A stretch of DNA of 51,459 nt from Bacillota bacterium (GTDB taxonomy: Bacteria > Bacillota_A > Clostridia > Christensenellales > Aristaeellaceae), in NCBI GenBank assembly GCA_023421735.1, contig JAEZSP010000055.1:1-51459 (forward strand). Reading direction: 5' to 3'. Below, piece after piece: positions 8,442-16,008 of this stretch; positions within the stretch are counted from its first letter, which is position 1; every line of letters begins with the position of its first letter. Under the pieces are notes generated by a model. The model did not search any database and was not told the origin of the DNA. It saw only the letters and a program-made list of their open reading frames with translations. A program made the position numbers and the translations under genes.

Positions 8442-9140
8442 ATGAGACAGTTTTTCGCACGGATCAGGCGATTCACGGCGGGCGTCCCGTTTTATCGCTG
8501 GCCTGTGAAGTACATGCAAAACAGGAGAAACGCCGCCGCACGGGGAAGGCGCAAAAAGGAGAAGCTCAGGGAAATTCGCCGTTTCGACCGAACACATCAC
8601 ACGGATTTCGGCGGATACATACCCTCCGATGTTCTGAAAAATCACTCCGTCGGCGGCAACGGGTATGAGCCCTCGTATCCTATACCCAATCTGATCAGGG
8701 AACTGTGCATCGGGGAAAACGACAGCCTGATCGACCTCGGCTGCGGAAAAGGTTACGCCATGTACGGATTCGCGGATCTCCCGTTTTCCCGCATCGACGG
8801 CCTCGAATACGACCATCGCCTCGCAGACATTGCCCGGGCAAACTTCGCGCGCCTGTTTCCCGGCAGCGACCGCTTCCACGTCGTCGAAGGCGACGCCGCA
8901 CTCTTTTCGGATTACAACCGATATACGTTTGTGTATCTGTATAACCCTTTCAAGGAACAGGTTGTCGCGCAGGTATGCGACGCGCTCGTCGAAAGCCTTC
9001 GGCGCGCGCCGCGGCGGCTGACGATCGTCTATCAGGCGCCTTTCCATTGGAACGTGCTGAAATCGCATGGGTTCGTGCCTGTTCGGCAAATGGACGGATG
9101 CGCGGTGTTTACGCCCGGTCCGGACCTGATCCGCACATGA
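8442..9140 (+). CDS. class I SAM-dependent methyltransferase, substrate unknown
   Basis: The 232-residue protein has a very basic N-terminus (residues 1-50, Arg/Lys rich). A Rossmann methyltransferase follows, with motif I SLIDLGCGKGYAMY near residue 95, the acidic residue of motif II in GLEYDHR, and VYLYNPF at the motif IV position. The basic leader could contact nucleic acid or membrane, but nothing fixes the substrate. GAAAGG stands about 10 nt before the ATG. It is monocistronic, with its own strong promoter and a terminator directly after the stop. Its neighbours give no functional hint. Confidence 0.82.
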   Translation: MRQFFARIRRFTAGVPFYRWPVKYMQNRRNAAARGRRKKEKLREIRRFDRTHHTDFGGYIPSDVLKNHSVGGNGYEPSYPIPNLIRELCIGENDSLIDLGCGKGYAMYGFADLPFSRIDGLEYDHRLADIARANFARLFPGSDRFHVVEGDAALFSDYNRYTFVYLYNPFKEQVVAQVCDALVESLRRAPRRLTIVYQAPFHWNVLKSHGFVPVRQMDGCAVFTPGPDLIRT

Positions 9141-9178
9141 AAAAAGCCGCCAGACGCGATTTCGTCTGCGCGGCTTTG
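9141..9178 (-). terminator. terminator between the methyltransferase and the M23 peptidase gene
   Basis: A long stem (9143-9156 with 9163-9177, one bulged C) lies between convergent genes. On the minus strand it ends in a run of six T, so it is a strong terminator for the M23 gene. On the plus strand the T-tract is only three long. Confidence 0.8.
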
Positions 9179-9187
9179 ACTGGCTTC

Positions 9188-9853
9188 TCACTCGAACACG
9201 GGCATGATCCGTTCACCGTCGAACTCCAATTCAAAGTGCAGGTGCGGTCCATCGGCGCTTTCCATCAATGCGGTCGATCCGACGGAGCTGATGACCTGGC
9301 CCTTGACCACTTCGTCTCCGATTTTCACCAGTTCCAATGTTCCGAGCGAGCAATAGCGCGTGACATACCCCTTCGCATGCCCCAATTCGATCACATACCC
9401 ATACACGTCGTCCTGATATGTGTCAAGCACAACGCCCGCCTCGCTCGCCATGACCGCAGCCCCGCTTGCCGCCTTGATGTCTATACCCGGGTGTGTGCGC
9501 CATTGTCCAAGCGTCTCATTCCACGTGAGCGTGTCCGGCGCGTAGGCCTTTGTGACCTCGCCCACGACCGGCAGCATGAACGCAGGATCGGGTACGGGCG
9601 TCGCCGTCGGCGCAGTCGTGACTTCCGCCATGACGGGCAATGCGGGCACGGTGACCTCGGCGACGACGCTTGGCGCATCGACTGTCTGAGGCGTTCCATT
9701 TTTATAAAGGTATGCGGCAACGCCGAACAACACGACCAGCAGCGCGAGCGACATGTAGTACCCGTAGCTGCTCCAGACGCGCTTGACGGCGGGGAACGCC
9801 TTCTCCCGCGCGGCATGCATCCAGTTCGAAATGTTTTTGAAAAAATGACCCAT
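9188..9853 (-). CDS. M23 (LytM) peptidase, SpoIIQ-like membrane protein
   Basis: The product has 221 residues from the ATG at 9853. A single transmembrane helix (about 31-50) follows a short cytoplasmic part, then an Ala/Thr/Pro linker, then a LytM domain. The metal ligands are intact: His and Asp in HPGIDI and HxH in GPHLHFEL. SpoIIQ in clostridia has this layout and length and is needed for engulfment and the channel between forespore and mother cell. Generic cell-wall endopeptidases share the domain, so SpoIIQ is an inference. I chose 9853 because GGGAG lies 8 nt upstream. Longer frames to 9868 or 9910 lack a site, and the 9910 version overlaps rsmI. The ribosome-binding site falls in a hairpin. 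Confidence 0.8.
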   Translation of the reverse strand: MGHFFKNISNWMHAAREKAFPAVKRVWSSYGYYMSLALLVVLFGVAAYLYKNGTPQTVDAPSVVAEVTVPALPVMAEVTTAPTATPVPDPAFMLPVVGEVTKAYAPDTLTWNETLGQWRTHPGIDIKAASGAAVMASEAGVVLDTYQDDVYGYVIELGHAKGYVTRYCSLGTLELVKIGDEVVKGQVISSVGSTALMESADGPHLHFELEFDGERIMPVFE

Positions 9854-9861
9854 CAACATCA

Positions 9862-9886
9862 CTCCCATCTGGCAACAGTATGGGAG
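9862..9886 (-). promoter_or_regulatory. hairpin enclosing the ribosome-binding site of the SpoIIQ-like gene
   Basis: A perfect 7-bp inverted repeat (9862-9868 with 9880-9886, 11-nt loop) contains the GGGAG Shine-Dalgarno of the downstream gene. If it folds in mRNA it would mask the site, and ribosomes finishing rsmI at 9900 could influence it. No T-run follows, so it is not a terminator. Confidence 0.45.
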
Positions 9887-9899
9887 CGTTGGTGTGTCT

Positions 9900-10748
9900 T
9901 TATTCTCCAAATCTGCGCTTAATTTCCAATTTTACGCGGTAGATTTCATTGCGCGTGTATCCGGCGTCGCTCGCCGCATCCGCCGCATCCCGAAGATCAT
10001 CGCCTGCCAGCATTTTCATCAGCATAAATTCCGCGGCGCCCGCCTGTTTTTCCTCCATCGGGAAAGGTTCCGGTACCTCGGCGACCACGCAGTATTCGCC
10101 CTTTTCTACGTTCGGATTTGCCATAAGCGCGGCGTTGACCGCCTCTGCCGTCCCGCGCAGCAATTTTTCATATTTCTTGCTCATGTCGCAACAGACAAGC
10201 AGCCTGCAACCGGGCCAAGCACGCGCCATTTCGGATGTGAGTTCCACGATCCTGTGGGGCGATTCATACAACACGGCGACAGGAATGCCCGCCGCGCGAA
10301 TTGCCTCCAATTTTTCCCGCAGCGCCTTTTTCTCCCGCGGTAAAAATCCGTAAAACGCAAACGTCCGCGCGTCAAATCCCGACGCAGAGAGAGCTGTGAC
10401 CACAGCAGATGGCCCGGAGATCGGCTCGACCAGGATTCCGGCTTCCCACGCTGTTGCAACCAGCAAGTTGCCCGGATCGGAAATCGCGGGCGTGCCCGCA
10501 TCGCAGGTCAGTGCAACTGTCAAATCTTCCGCAATCATGCGCGCGACGATCTCGGGTGCGCGCGTTTCCTCATTGTGCCTGTGACAGGACACCAGCGGCT
10601 TTTTGATCTCCAGATGATTGAGAAGCTTCATCGTGACGCGCGTATCCTCGGCAGCGATCAAATCAGCACGCTCCAGAGCCTCCCGCATCCGGGCCGAAAG
10701 GTCATTCAGGTTCCCGATTGGCGTCGCCACCACGTACAATTTCGCCAT
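9900..10748 (-). CDS. rsmI: 16S rRNA (cytidine1402-2'-O)-methyltransferase
   Basis: The 282-residue protein starts MAKLYVVATPIGNLNDLS and contains AEDTRVTMKLL, CDAGTPAISDPG and GFLPR, all typical of the RsmI tetrapyrrole-methylase fold. It adds the 2'-O-methyl of C1402 in the decoding centre, the same nucleotide whose base is methylated by RsmH, encoded three genes upstream. GGGAGG precedes the ATG. Its first 47 bases overlap the end of the ArmA-like gene in another frame, so the two are tightly coupled. Confidence 0.95.
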   Translation of the reverse strand: MAKLYVVATPIGNLNDLSARMREALERADLIAAEDTRVTMKLLNHLEIKKPLVSCHRHNEETRAPEIVARMIAEDLTVALTCDAGTPAISDPGNLLVATAWEAGILVEPISGPSAVVTALSASGFDARTFAFYGFLPREKKALREKLEAIRAAGIPVAVLYESPHRIVELTSEMARAWPGCRLLVCCDMSKKYEKLLRGTAEAVNAALMANPNVEKGEYCVVAEVPEPFPMEEKQAGAAEFMLMKMLAGDDLRDAADAASDAGYTRNEIYRVKLEIKRRFGE

Positions 10749-11499
10749 TTCGTGCCTCCCTCAGTTGATACACCAGCTCACTGCCCAAAATGGAACGCGC
10801 TTCGATCGTCCAGTCCGGCATCGCGAGCGCCTCAAACCAATCTGAATAATGCCGCTCCATGCCCACGCCGCGTCCGCCAAGCGTGCGGGTTGGGAACGTG
10901 ACAAACAGGTGCGCCGCGTTGATCTTCGTCATGAGCCGCGCAGCCGCGCCCTTTTTCTGCGATTCAAGAACCGGCAAAAGTTTCATCGCCAATGCCATAT
11001 CGAACCGTTCACCCGGCACCGCGCCTTCGCAAAGCAGATCGCGCACGGCAATGTGCATGCTTGCACCCGTCCTTGCCGCCCATTCGTTCGCCAGATTCGC
11101 CAGCGCGCCGGAGATATCCACGCCTTCGACCGCAATCCCCGTCGAGGCCAGGTAAACCGGATTGAAACCGCACGCCAAATCCAACACCCGCTCAGGACGT
11201 CCGATGCGGGAAAAGAGCGCATCGTAAAAGGCGTCAATCGGCATCCGCTCCCGCGTGGAGGCATGGAGCCGAAGCGCACCCGCAACGTCGTCCGCAAGCA
11301 GCAGCGCGCGCGCCTTTTTCAACTCTTCCGGAGACATGAACGCGCCTGTGATCCCATGAAGCGCCTCGCGCGCCGCCTTTTCCGCATCCTTCGGTCTTTT
11401 GTGGCGCAAAAAGGCCTCCGTGACCACCCGTTCAAGTGTGTCAGGGCAGATGTCCGCATATTTTTTTGCGGCCTGCAGCCGCTGCAAAACATCTTCCAT
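10702..11499 (-). CDS. ArmA/Rmt-family 16S rRNA (guanine1405-N7)-methyltransferase homologue
   Basis: The 265-residue product matches the aminoglycoside-resistance 16S methyltransferases over its full length. It has the helical N-terminal domain (EDVLQRLQAAKKY), the HASTRER segment, the SAM motif VLDLACGFNP, MKLLPVLESQKKGAA, and VTFPTRTLGGRGVGMERHY, which parallels ArmA SFPTKTLGGKNVGMEKNY. Known family members methylate G1405 in helix 44 and block 4,6-disubstituted deoxystreptamines. Here the gene is inside a housekeeping operon. Its ATG at 11499 overlaps the tgt stop by one base and its end overlaps rsmI. Base composition matches the neighbours, with no mobile element nearby. Activity and resistance are untested. 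Confidence 0.85.
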   Translation of the reverse strand: MEDVLQRLQAAKKYADICPDTLERVVTEAFLRHKRPKDAEKAAREALHGITGAFMSPEELKKARALLLADDVAGALRLHASTRERMPIDAFYDALFSRIGRPERVLDLACGFNPVYLASTGIAVEGVDISGALANLANEWAARTGASMHIAVRDLLCEGAVPGERFDMALAMKLLPVLESQKKGAAARLMTKINAAHLFVTFPTRTLGGRGVGMERHYSDWFEALAMPDWTIEARSILGSELVYQLREARNGEIVRGGDANREPE

Positions 11500-12563
11500 C
11501 ACGTGCCCCGCAATCGCTCCATCAATCGCCCAAAGAAGCGCAGGTTGTGCGCCGTCGCAAGCCGCATTGCCGCCGGATCGTTCATCTTAAAAAGGTGCTG
11601 CACATAGGCGCGCGAATGGTTTCGGCACAGTACACAGTCGCAATCGTCCTCCACGGGGCGTCCGTCGCGGGCATACTTGTCGTCCAGAATGTACATATGC
11701 CGATAAAATTTTTCGTGGAGCGCCGTACCCGGCTCATATACATAGAGCCGCTGGTGGCGCGCTTCGCGCGTGGGAATCACACAGTCGAAAAGTTGATACC
11801 CGATCTCGACGCACCGCACGATCTCCTCGGGTCGCCCGAGGCCCATCGCATACTTGATCTTATGATCCGGCATGGCGTCCGCCGCCATTTTGAGGACGTC
11901 AAGCCGGAGCGTGCCGTCCGGATCGAGCGGCCAGCCGCCAAATCCATAGCCGTCAAACCCGATTTCCTCGAGCCGCCGCCCGCATTCCGCGCGCAACTGC
12001 GGATCCTGTCCGCCCTGCACGATGCCGAAAAGGAGGGGAGGGATCTCTTTGCCCTTCGCCAGTTTGTCAAACTCCGCCCGGCAACGCGCCCCCCACTTCA
12101 CCGTCAGGTCGACCGAACGGCGCTGCACGTCGTCGGGATCGTCCGGCGCGGTGCAGAGATCGAGCGCCATCACGATGTCCGACCCATACTGAAACTGTGC
12201 CTGAATGCACTTTTCAGGCGTGAAAATGAGCTTTTGGGCGCCCATGTCGGGACGAAAGATGATCTCGTTGTCGCGGATTTCTCCGTATGCCGCGTTTTCA
12301 CGGATCAGGGAGTAGAGCTGAAATCCGCCCGAATCGGTCAGGATTGCGCCGCGGTAACCCGTAAAGCCGTGTAGCCCCCCCAGCGATTTGATAAGTTTTG
12401 CGCCGGGTTTCGTCATGAGGTGATAGCTGTTCATCTCAAGCCCCAAAAGTCCCGAAGCATACACATCCTCAAAGCCGCCTGCACGCACGCCGCCATATGT
12501 CGCATCCGGGAAAAAGGCCGGTAGCGGAATCTCGCCCGCCCGGGTCGTGAGTTTTTCGATCAT
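11499..12563 (-). CDS. tgt: tRNA-guanine transglycosylase family protein, divergent base-binding loop
   Basis: The 354-residue protein keeps the Tgt core: DSGGFQLYS, the Asp of MALDLC, GIVQGG, the nucleophile Asp in FDCVIPTREAR, and the zinc ligands CDCVLC...QHL. Tgt exchanges guanine 34 of GUN-anticodon tRNAs for preQ1 or, in salvage types, queuine. The loop that reads GGLAVGE in preQ1 enzymes is GGWPLDP here, and MAFDEC is MALDLC, so the accepted base may differ. The protein is about 20 residues shorter than usual. The ATG at 12563 overlaps the rsmH stop by 4 bp and has GGAG 6 nt upstream, so the longer upstream frame is rejected. No queA or other queuosine genes are nearby. Confidence 0.85.
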   Translation of the reverse strand: MIEKLTTRAGEIPLPAFFPDATYGGVRAGGFEDVYASGLLGLEMNSYHLMTKPGAKLIKSLGGLHGFTGYRGAILTDSGGFQLYSLIRENAAYGEIRDNEIIFRPDMGAQKLIFTPEKCIQAQFQYGSDIVMALDLCTAPDDPDDVQRRSVDLTVKWGARCRAEFDKLAKGKEIPPLLFGIVQGGQDPQLRAECGRRLEEIGFDGYGFGGWPLDPDGTLRLDVLKMAADAMPDHKIKYAMGLGRPEEIVRCVEIGYQLFDCVIPTREARHQRLYVYEPGTALHEKFYRHMYILDDKYARDGRPVEDDCDCVLCRNHSRAYVQHLFKMNDPAAMRLATAHNLRFFGRLMERLRGT

Positions 12564-13471
12564 ATCTTCTCCACTGCCCGCAAATTCGCGCTGCGCGCGC
12601 GCGGATTTTCCTTTAATTCCGCTTCGGATGCGCTGATGGGCTTGCGCGTCACGAGGCGCACCACGGGCTTTTTGCCGCATACACATACCGGCATGTCCGG
12701 GGGACAGGTGCACGGGTTTGCGAGCCGCCGAAACGTGTTTTTGACAATGCGATCCTCCAGCGAGTGAAACGTCAAAACGCAAAGCCGTCCGCCCGGCTTC
12801 AAAAGATCAACAAGCATCTCAATCGACCCTTCGAGCGGGTCGAGTTCGTCGTTGACTGCGATGCGAAGCGCCTGAAACGTCCTGCGCGCCGGATGCGAAC
12901 CATCCTTTTCCCGGAATTTCCTGGGGATCGCCGCATCGACGGCCGAAACAAGCTGCGCGGTTGTCGCAATCGGCCGCCGGTCGCAGAGCACACGGGCGAT
13001 CTGGCGCGCCCACTTTTCCTCGCCGTAGTCGCGCAGAATGCGGGTCAACTCGTCTTCGCTCCTAGTGTTTACGATGTCTGCTGCCGTTAATTGTGCGGAT
13101 GCATCCATCCGCATGTCCAGCGGTGCATCGTCGTGATACGAAAACCCACGCGCACGTACATCGAGCTGGTGGGATGAGACGCCCAGATCGATTAAAATAC
13201 CGTCAAATGTACCATGATCCGTCAATTCCCTTGCATTATGAAAATTCCCACGCAGAGCCTGAAAACGCGCGTCCGGAATGCGCTGGGCAGCGGCCGCAAT
13301 CGCATCCCCATCCCGGTCGATGCCCGTCAAGGTCCCGCCCACGAGCCTTTTCAGCAGTTCTGCACTGTGTCCGCCGCCTCCGAGCGTGCAGTCGAGATAG
13401 TCGCCGCCATCTCTGAGGTTCAGCGCCTCCATGCATTCGTCCGGCATCACGGACAGGTGATGAAAATCCAT
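12560..13471 (-). CDS. rsmH: 16S rRNA (cytosine1402-N4)-methyltransferase
   Basis: This RsmH (MraW) of 303 residues has HLSVMPDECMEAL at the start, the SAM loop DCTLGGGGHSAELL, IDLGVSSHQLD, and the C-terminal RVLTFHSLEDRIVKNTF-type motif. It methylates N4 of C1402 in 16S rRNA. It normally sits in the dcw cluster after mraZ and before ftsL. Here mraZ, ftsL and the cell-division genes are absent and rsmH leads an RNA-modification cluster. The ATG at 13471 has GGAG at good spacing. The TTG at 13483 is less likely. Confidence 0.95.
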   Translation of the reverse strand: MDFHHLSVMPDECMEALNLRDGGDYLDCTLGGGGHSAELLKRLVGGTLTGIDRDGDAIAAAAQRIPDARFQALRGNFHNARELTDHGTFDGILIDLGVSSHQLDVRARGFSYHDDAPLDMRMDASAQLTAADIVNTRSEDELTRILRDYGEEKWARQIARVLCDRRPIATTAQLVSAVDAAIPRKFREKDGSHPARRTFQALRIAVNDELDPLEGSIEMLVDLLKPGGRLCVLTFHSLEDRIVKNTFRRLANPCTCPPDMPVCVCGKKPVVRLVTRKPISASEAELKENPRARSANLRAVEKI

Positions 13472-13488
13472 GCATTTCTCCAATCAAC

Positions 13489-13541
13489 AAACCGTAGTCT
13501 TTTTGTTCCAGACCAAAGTCTCTTTAAATAGACCTAAGTCT
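13489..13541 (-). repeat. three tandem dyad repeats upstream of rsmH, operator-like array
   Basis: Three copies of a 12-bp element (13489-13500, 13510-13521, 13530-13541) read AGACTnnGGTCT on the gene strand. Two are perfect 4+4 dyads and the third (GGTTT) is degenerate. The start-to-start distances are 21 and 20 bp, two helical turns, so all copies face the same side of the DNA. They fill the 71-bp gap between folC and rsmH. This fits cooperative binding by a dimeric regulator, or three small RNA hairpins in the leader. The element does not match the MraZ, CtsR or LexA boxes I know. Confidence 0.6.
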
Positions 13542-13542
13542 G

Positions 13543-14799
13543 TTATTCCTCCGGAAAACAGACGTCGCCAGCAAGCGTCTGCCGCACCGCACCCGCGATG
13601 TAGAGAGAACCCGCGAACACCTTCAATCCCTCAATCTTCATTGCTACGTCGACTGCATTCTCCACGCCGTTCACCGTCATGACATTTGCGCCATGCACAC
13701 GGTAGATTGCTGCCAATTCTTCCGGTTGTGCAGCGCGCGGCTCGTCCACATTGGTTGCAATGACCTGCGCGCAGATCGGCGCGAGGATGTCCGCGCATTC
13801 CTGCATCTGTTTGTCGTGCATCATGCCGGTAACGAGTATGATCTTCCGGTCCGGGAAAAACCGTTCCAGATAGTCGCGCAAGGAGCGCGCGCCCTGCGGG
13901 TTGTGCGCGCCGTCAATGAGCGCACCTTTGACCCATTCGAGCCTGCACGGCCATTTTGTGCGTTGAATCCCGCGCCGAATCGCCTCAGGATCGATGCCCA
14001 ATTCGCGCAGACCGGAGATTGCGAGCGATGCGTTCAAAAGCTGGTGCCGTCCGTTCAGCGATGTTTCATATTCGATTGCGTCCCGCAGGAACCGTGCGCC
14101 GTGCGCCGATTCGTCAATGATTTCGGGCATTTGCGCGATGGTCAACCGCGCCCCGCGCTCATTTGCTGCGGCTCGGAAAACAGCCAGGATGCTTTCTGCC
14201 TGTGCTTCGACGACTGCGGGCACACCCGGTTTGATGATCCCGGCTTTTTCGAACGCGATTTCCTCCACGGTATCGCCCAATATCCTGATGTGGTCGCGCC
14301 CAATGGCCGCGATCATCGATACGTCGGGCGTAATCACGTTTGTGGAGTCGAACCGACCGCCAAGCCCAACTTCGACGACCGCCACATCGACGCCCATGCG
14401 CGCAAAAAACTCGAACGCGAGCGCCGTGCCCAGCTCAAACGTCGTGGGCATGATCCCCTCGCGCACAAGTCCATCCGTCTTTTCAACGAGCAGATTAACG
14501 ATATCGACGAGCGCAGCATCCGGGATTGGTGTGCCCATGACCTGCACGCGCTCGTTGTAGTGGATGAGGTAGGGGGAGGTATACATGCCCGTGCGCATTC
14601 CCGCCTCGCGCAATCCACGTTCCGTGAACGCCGCAGTCGATCCTTTTCCGTTTGTGCCCGCGATGTGTGCACAGCGAAATCGCCGTTCCGGATGATTTAG
14701 CACGTCGAGCAACGCACGCGTGTTTTCAAGTCCATTTTTCTGGCCCTTGTACCGGGCCCCGTGTATCCAATCGATGGCTTCCTTTGCGTTTGTGAACAT
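13543..14799 (-). CDS. folC: folylpolyglutamate synthase / dihydrofolate synthase
   Basis: The 418-residue protein shows the Mur-ligase-like FolC signature: HIAGTNGKGSTAAF (P-loop), VEVGLGGRFDSTNVI, and IDGAHNPQGARSL. It adds glutamate to dihydropteroate and folates in the cytoplasm. GAGGGTG stands 6 nt before the ATG. A terminator separates it from trpS upstream, yet no good promoter is seen in the 63-bp gap, so partial read-through may supply its expression. Confidence 0.95.
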   Translation of the reverse strand: MFTNAKEAIDWIHGARYKGQKNGLENTRALLDVLNHPERRFRCAHIAGTNGKGSTAAFTERGLREAGMRTGMYTSPYLIHYNERVQVMGTPIPDAALVDIVNLLVEKTDGLVREGIMPTTFELGTALAFEFFARMGVDVAVVEVGLGGRFDSTNVITPDVSMIAAIGRDHIRILGDTVEEIAFEKAGIIKPGVPAVVEAQAESILAVFRAAANERGARLTIAQMPEIIDESAHGARFLRDAIEYETSLNGRHQLLNASLAISGLRELGIDPEAIRRGIQRTKWPCRLEWVKGALIDGAHNPQGARSLRDYLERFFPDRKIILVTGMMHDKQMQECADILAPICAQVIATNVDEPRAAQPEELAAIYRVHGANVMTVNGVENAVDVAMKIEGLKVFAGSLYIAGAVRQTLAGDVCFPEE

Positions 14800-14813
14800 A
14801 CGTCACCCTCGTT

Positions 14814-14850
14814 CAATAAAAATCGGCAACGCGCGATTGCGCATCGCCGA
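14814..14850 (-). terminator. rho-independent terminator of trpS
   Basis: On the minus strand a 12-bp stem with GU pairs (14850-14839 with 14834-14823) and a 4-nt loop is followed by TTTTTATT. It lies 13 bp past the trpS stop. Confidence 0.8.
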
Positions 14851-14862
14851 ATCCGTCAATTT

Positions 14863-15873
14863 TTATAATTTGAGCGGCGCGAGGCCGAGTTTTTTGCGCA
14901 TCTTGAGCATTGTCTTGTGTGCGACTGCCCCTGCGCGCTCTGCGCCGTCCACCATCACCGACTGAAGGTACGCCTTGTCTGCAATGATCCGATCGTATTC
15001 CGCCTGAAGCGGCTCAAGTACCGCGATCACCGAATCCGCCACCGCATCCTTGAACACACCGTAACCCTTGCCGGCATAGTCGTTCGCAATGTCGTCCAGC
15101 GACATTCCCGAGAGTGCGGAGAGAATTGACATTAGGTTGGATACGCCCGGTTTCTCCTCCGGATCAAACCGCACGCAGTTTTCGCTGTCCGTCACCGCGC
15201 GGCGGATCTTTTTGCGGATCACATCCGGCTTGTCAAGAAGCGCGATGAACGTTTCCTCCGGGTCGGACTTTGACATCTTCTTCTCCGGCTCGAGCAGGCT
15301 CATTACGCGTGCGCCCACTTTGGGAATATACGCATTCGGCACCACCAGCACGTCGCCGTAAATGGCGTTGAACCGCTGCGCGATGTCGCGGGAGAGTTCC
15401 AGATGCTGCTTCTGATCCGCACCGATGGGCACGAGGTCGGAAAGATAAAGGAGAATATCCGCTGCCATCAAGACGGGATAGGTATAAAGGCCCGCGTTGA
15501 TGTTGTCCTGATTCTTTGCCGATTTTTCCTTATATTGCGTCATGCGCCCAAGCTCGCCCACATATGTGAAGCAGCTCAGCAGCCACGACAGCTCCGCATG
15601 CTCGTGTACGTGCGACTGGAAGAAGATAATGCTCTTTTTCGGATCGAGACCGCTCGCGAGGAAAAGGCTCATCGTGCGCAGACATGCCTTGCGCAAGTCA
15701 GCCGGATTTTGCCGAACCGTGAGCGAATGAAGATCGACGATCGAATACACGCAGTCATATTCGTTGTCAAGCAGTTTAAAGTTGCGCAGCGCGCCGATGT
15801 AATTGCCAAGGGTCAACTGCCCCGTGGGCTGTATTCCCGAGAAGATTCTCTTTTTTGTAATGCTCTCGTCCAT
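14863..15873 (-). CDS. trpS: tryptophan-tRNA ligase
   Basis: This class I aminoacyl-tRNA synthetase has 336 residues. The HIGH-like element lies in GNYIG of the N-terminal FSGIQPTGQLTLGNYIG stretch, and KMSKSDP is present. It charges tRNA-Trp. GGGAGG precedes the ATG at 15873. The leader is about 25-30 nt, too short for a T-box, so the usual Firmicutes T-box control of trpS is absent here. A near-consensus promoter drives it, and a terminator follows. Confidence 0.96.
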   Translation of the reverse strand: MDESITKKRIFSGIQPTGQLTLGNYIGALRNFKLLDNEYDCVYSIVDLHSLTVRQNPADLRKACLRTMSLFLASGLDPKKSIIFFQSHVHEHAELSWLLSCFTYVGELGRMTQYKEKSAKNQDNINAGLYTYPVLMAADILLYLSDLVPIGADQKQHLELSRDIAQRFNAIYGDVLVVPNAYIPKVGARVMSLLEPEKKMSKSDPEETFIALLDKPDVIRKKIRRAVTDSENCVRFDPEEKPGVSNLMSILSALSGMSLDDIANDYAGKGYGVFKDAVADSVIAVLEPLQAEYDRIIADKAYLQSVMVDGAERAGAVAHKTMLKMRKKLGLAPLKL

Positions 15874-15905
15874 GCCTCTGCCTCCCGCCCAATTTCCATC
15901 GCTAA

Positions 15906-15934
15906 ATTATAGCATGTCGCCAAAATTCAGTCAA
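15906..15934 (-). promoter_or_regulatory. near-consensus promoter of trpS
   Basis: On the minus strand TTGACT, a 17-bp spacer and TATAAT are present, 32 bp before the trpS start. It is back to back with the plsX promoter. Confidence 0.85.
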
Positions 15935-15941
15935 GGTTCAC

Positions 15942-15970
15942 TTGCGTGCGTGGCTTGTTTCTGCTACAAT
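15942..15970 (+). promoter_or_regulatory. promoter of the plsX-acpP-rnc-smc-ftsY operon
   Basis: TTGCGT (15942-15947), a 17-bp spacer and TACAAT (15965-15970) lie 38 bp before the plsX start. No FapR-type inverted repeat was noticed around it. Confidence 0.55.
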
Positions 15971-16008
15971 GTGGTATGATACGTTGAGCAATTGGGACGG
16001 TGGATAAT

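Noticed and set aside
11436..12374. Plus-strand 312-residue frame opposite tgt
   Set aside because: It is antisense to a conserved enzyme, has no ribosome-binding site and no domain. It reflects high GC.
12564..12782. Long N-terminal extension of tgt
   Set aside because: It lies wholly inside rsmH in another frame. The ATG at 12563 has a good binding site and the family starts there.
13489..13541. Mini CRISPR array
   Set aside because: Units are 12 bp with 8-9 bp T-rich gaps, far shorter than repeat-spacer units, and there is no leader.
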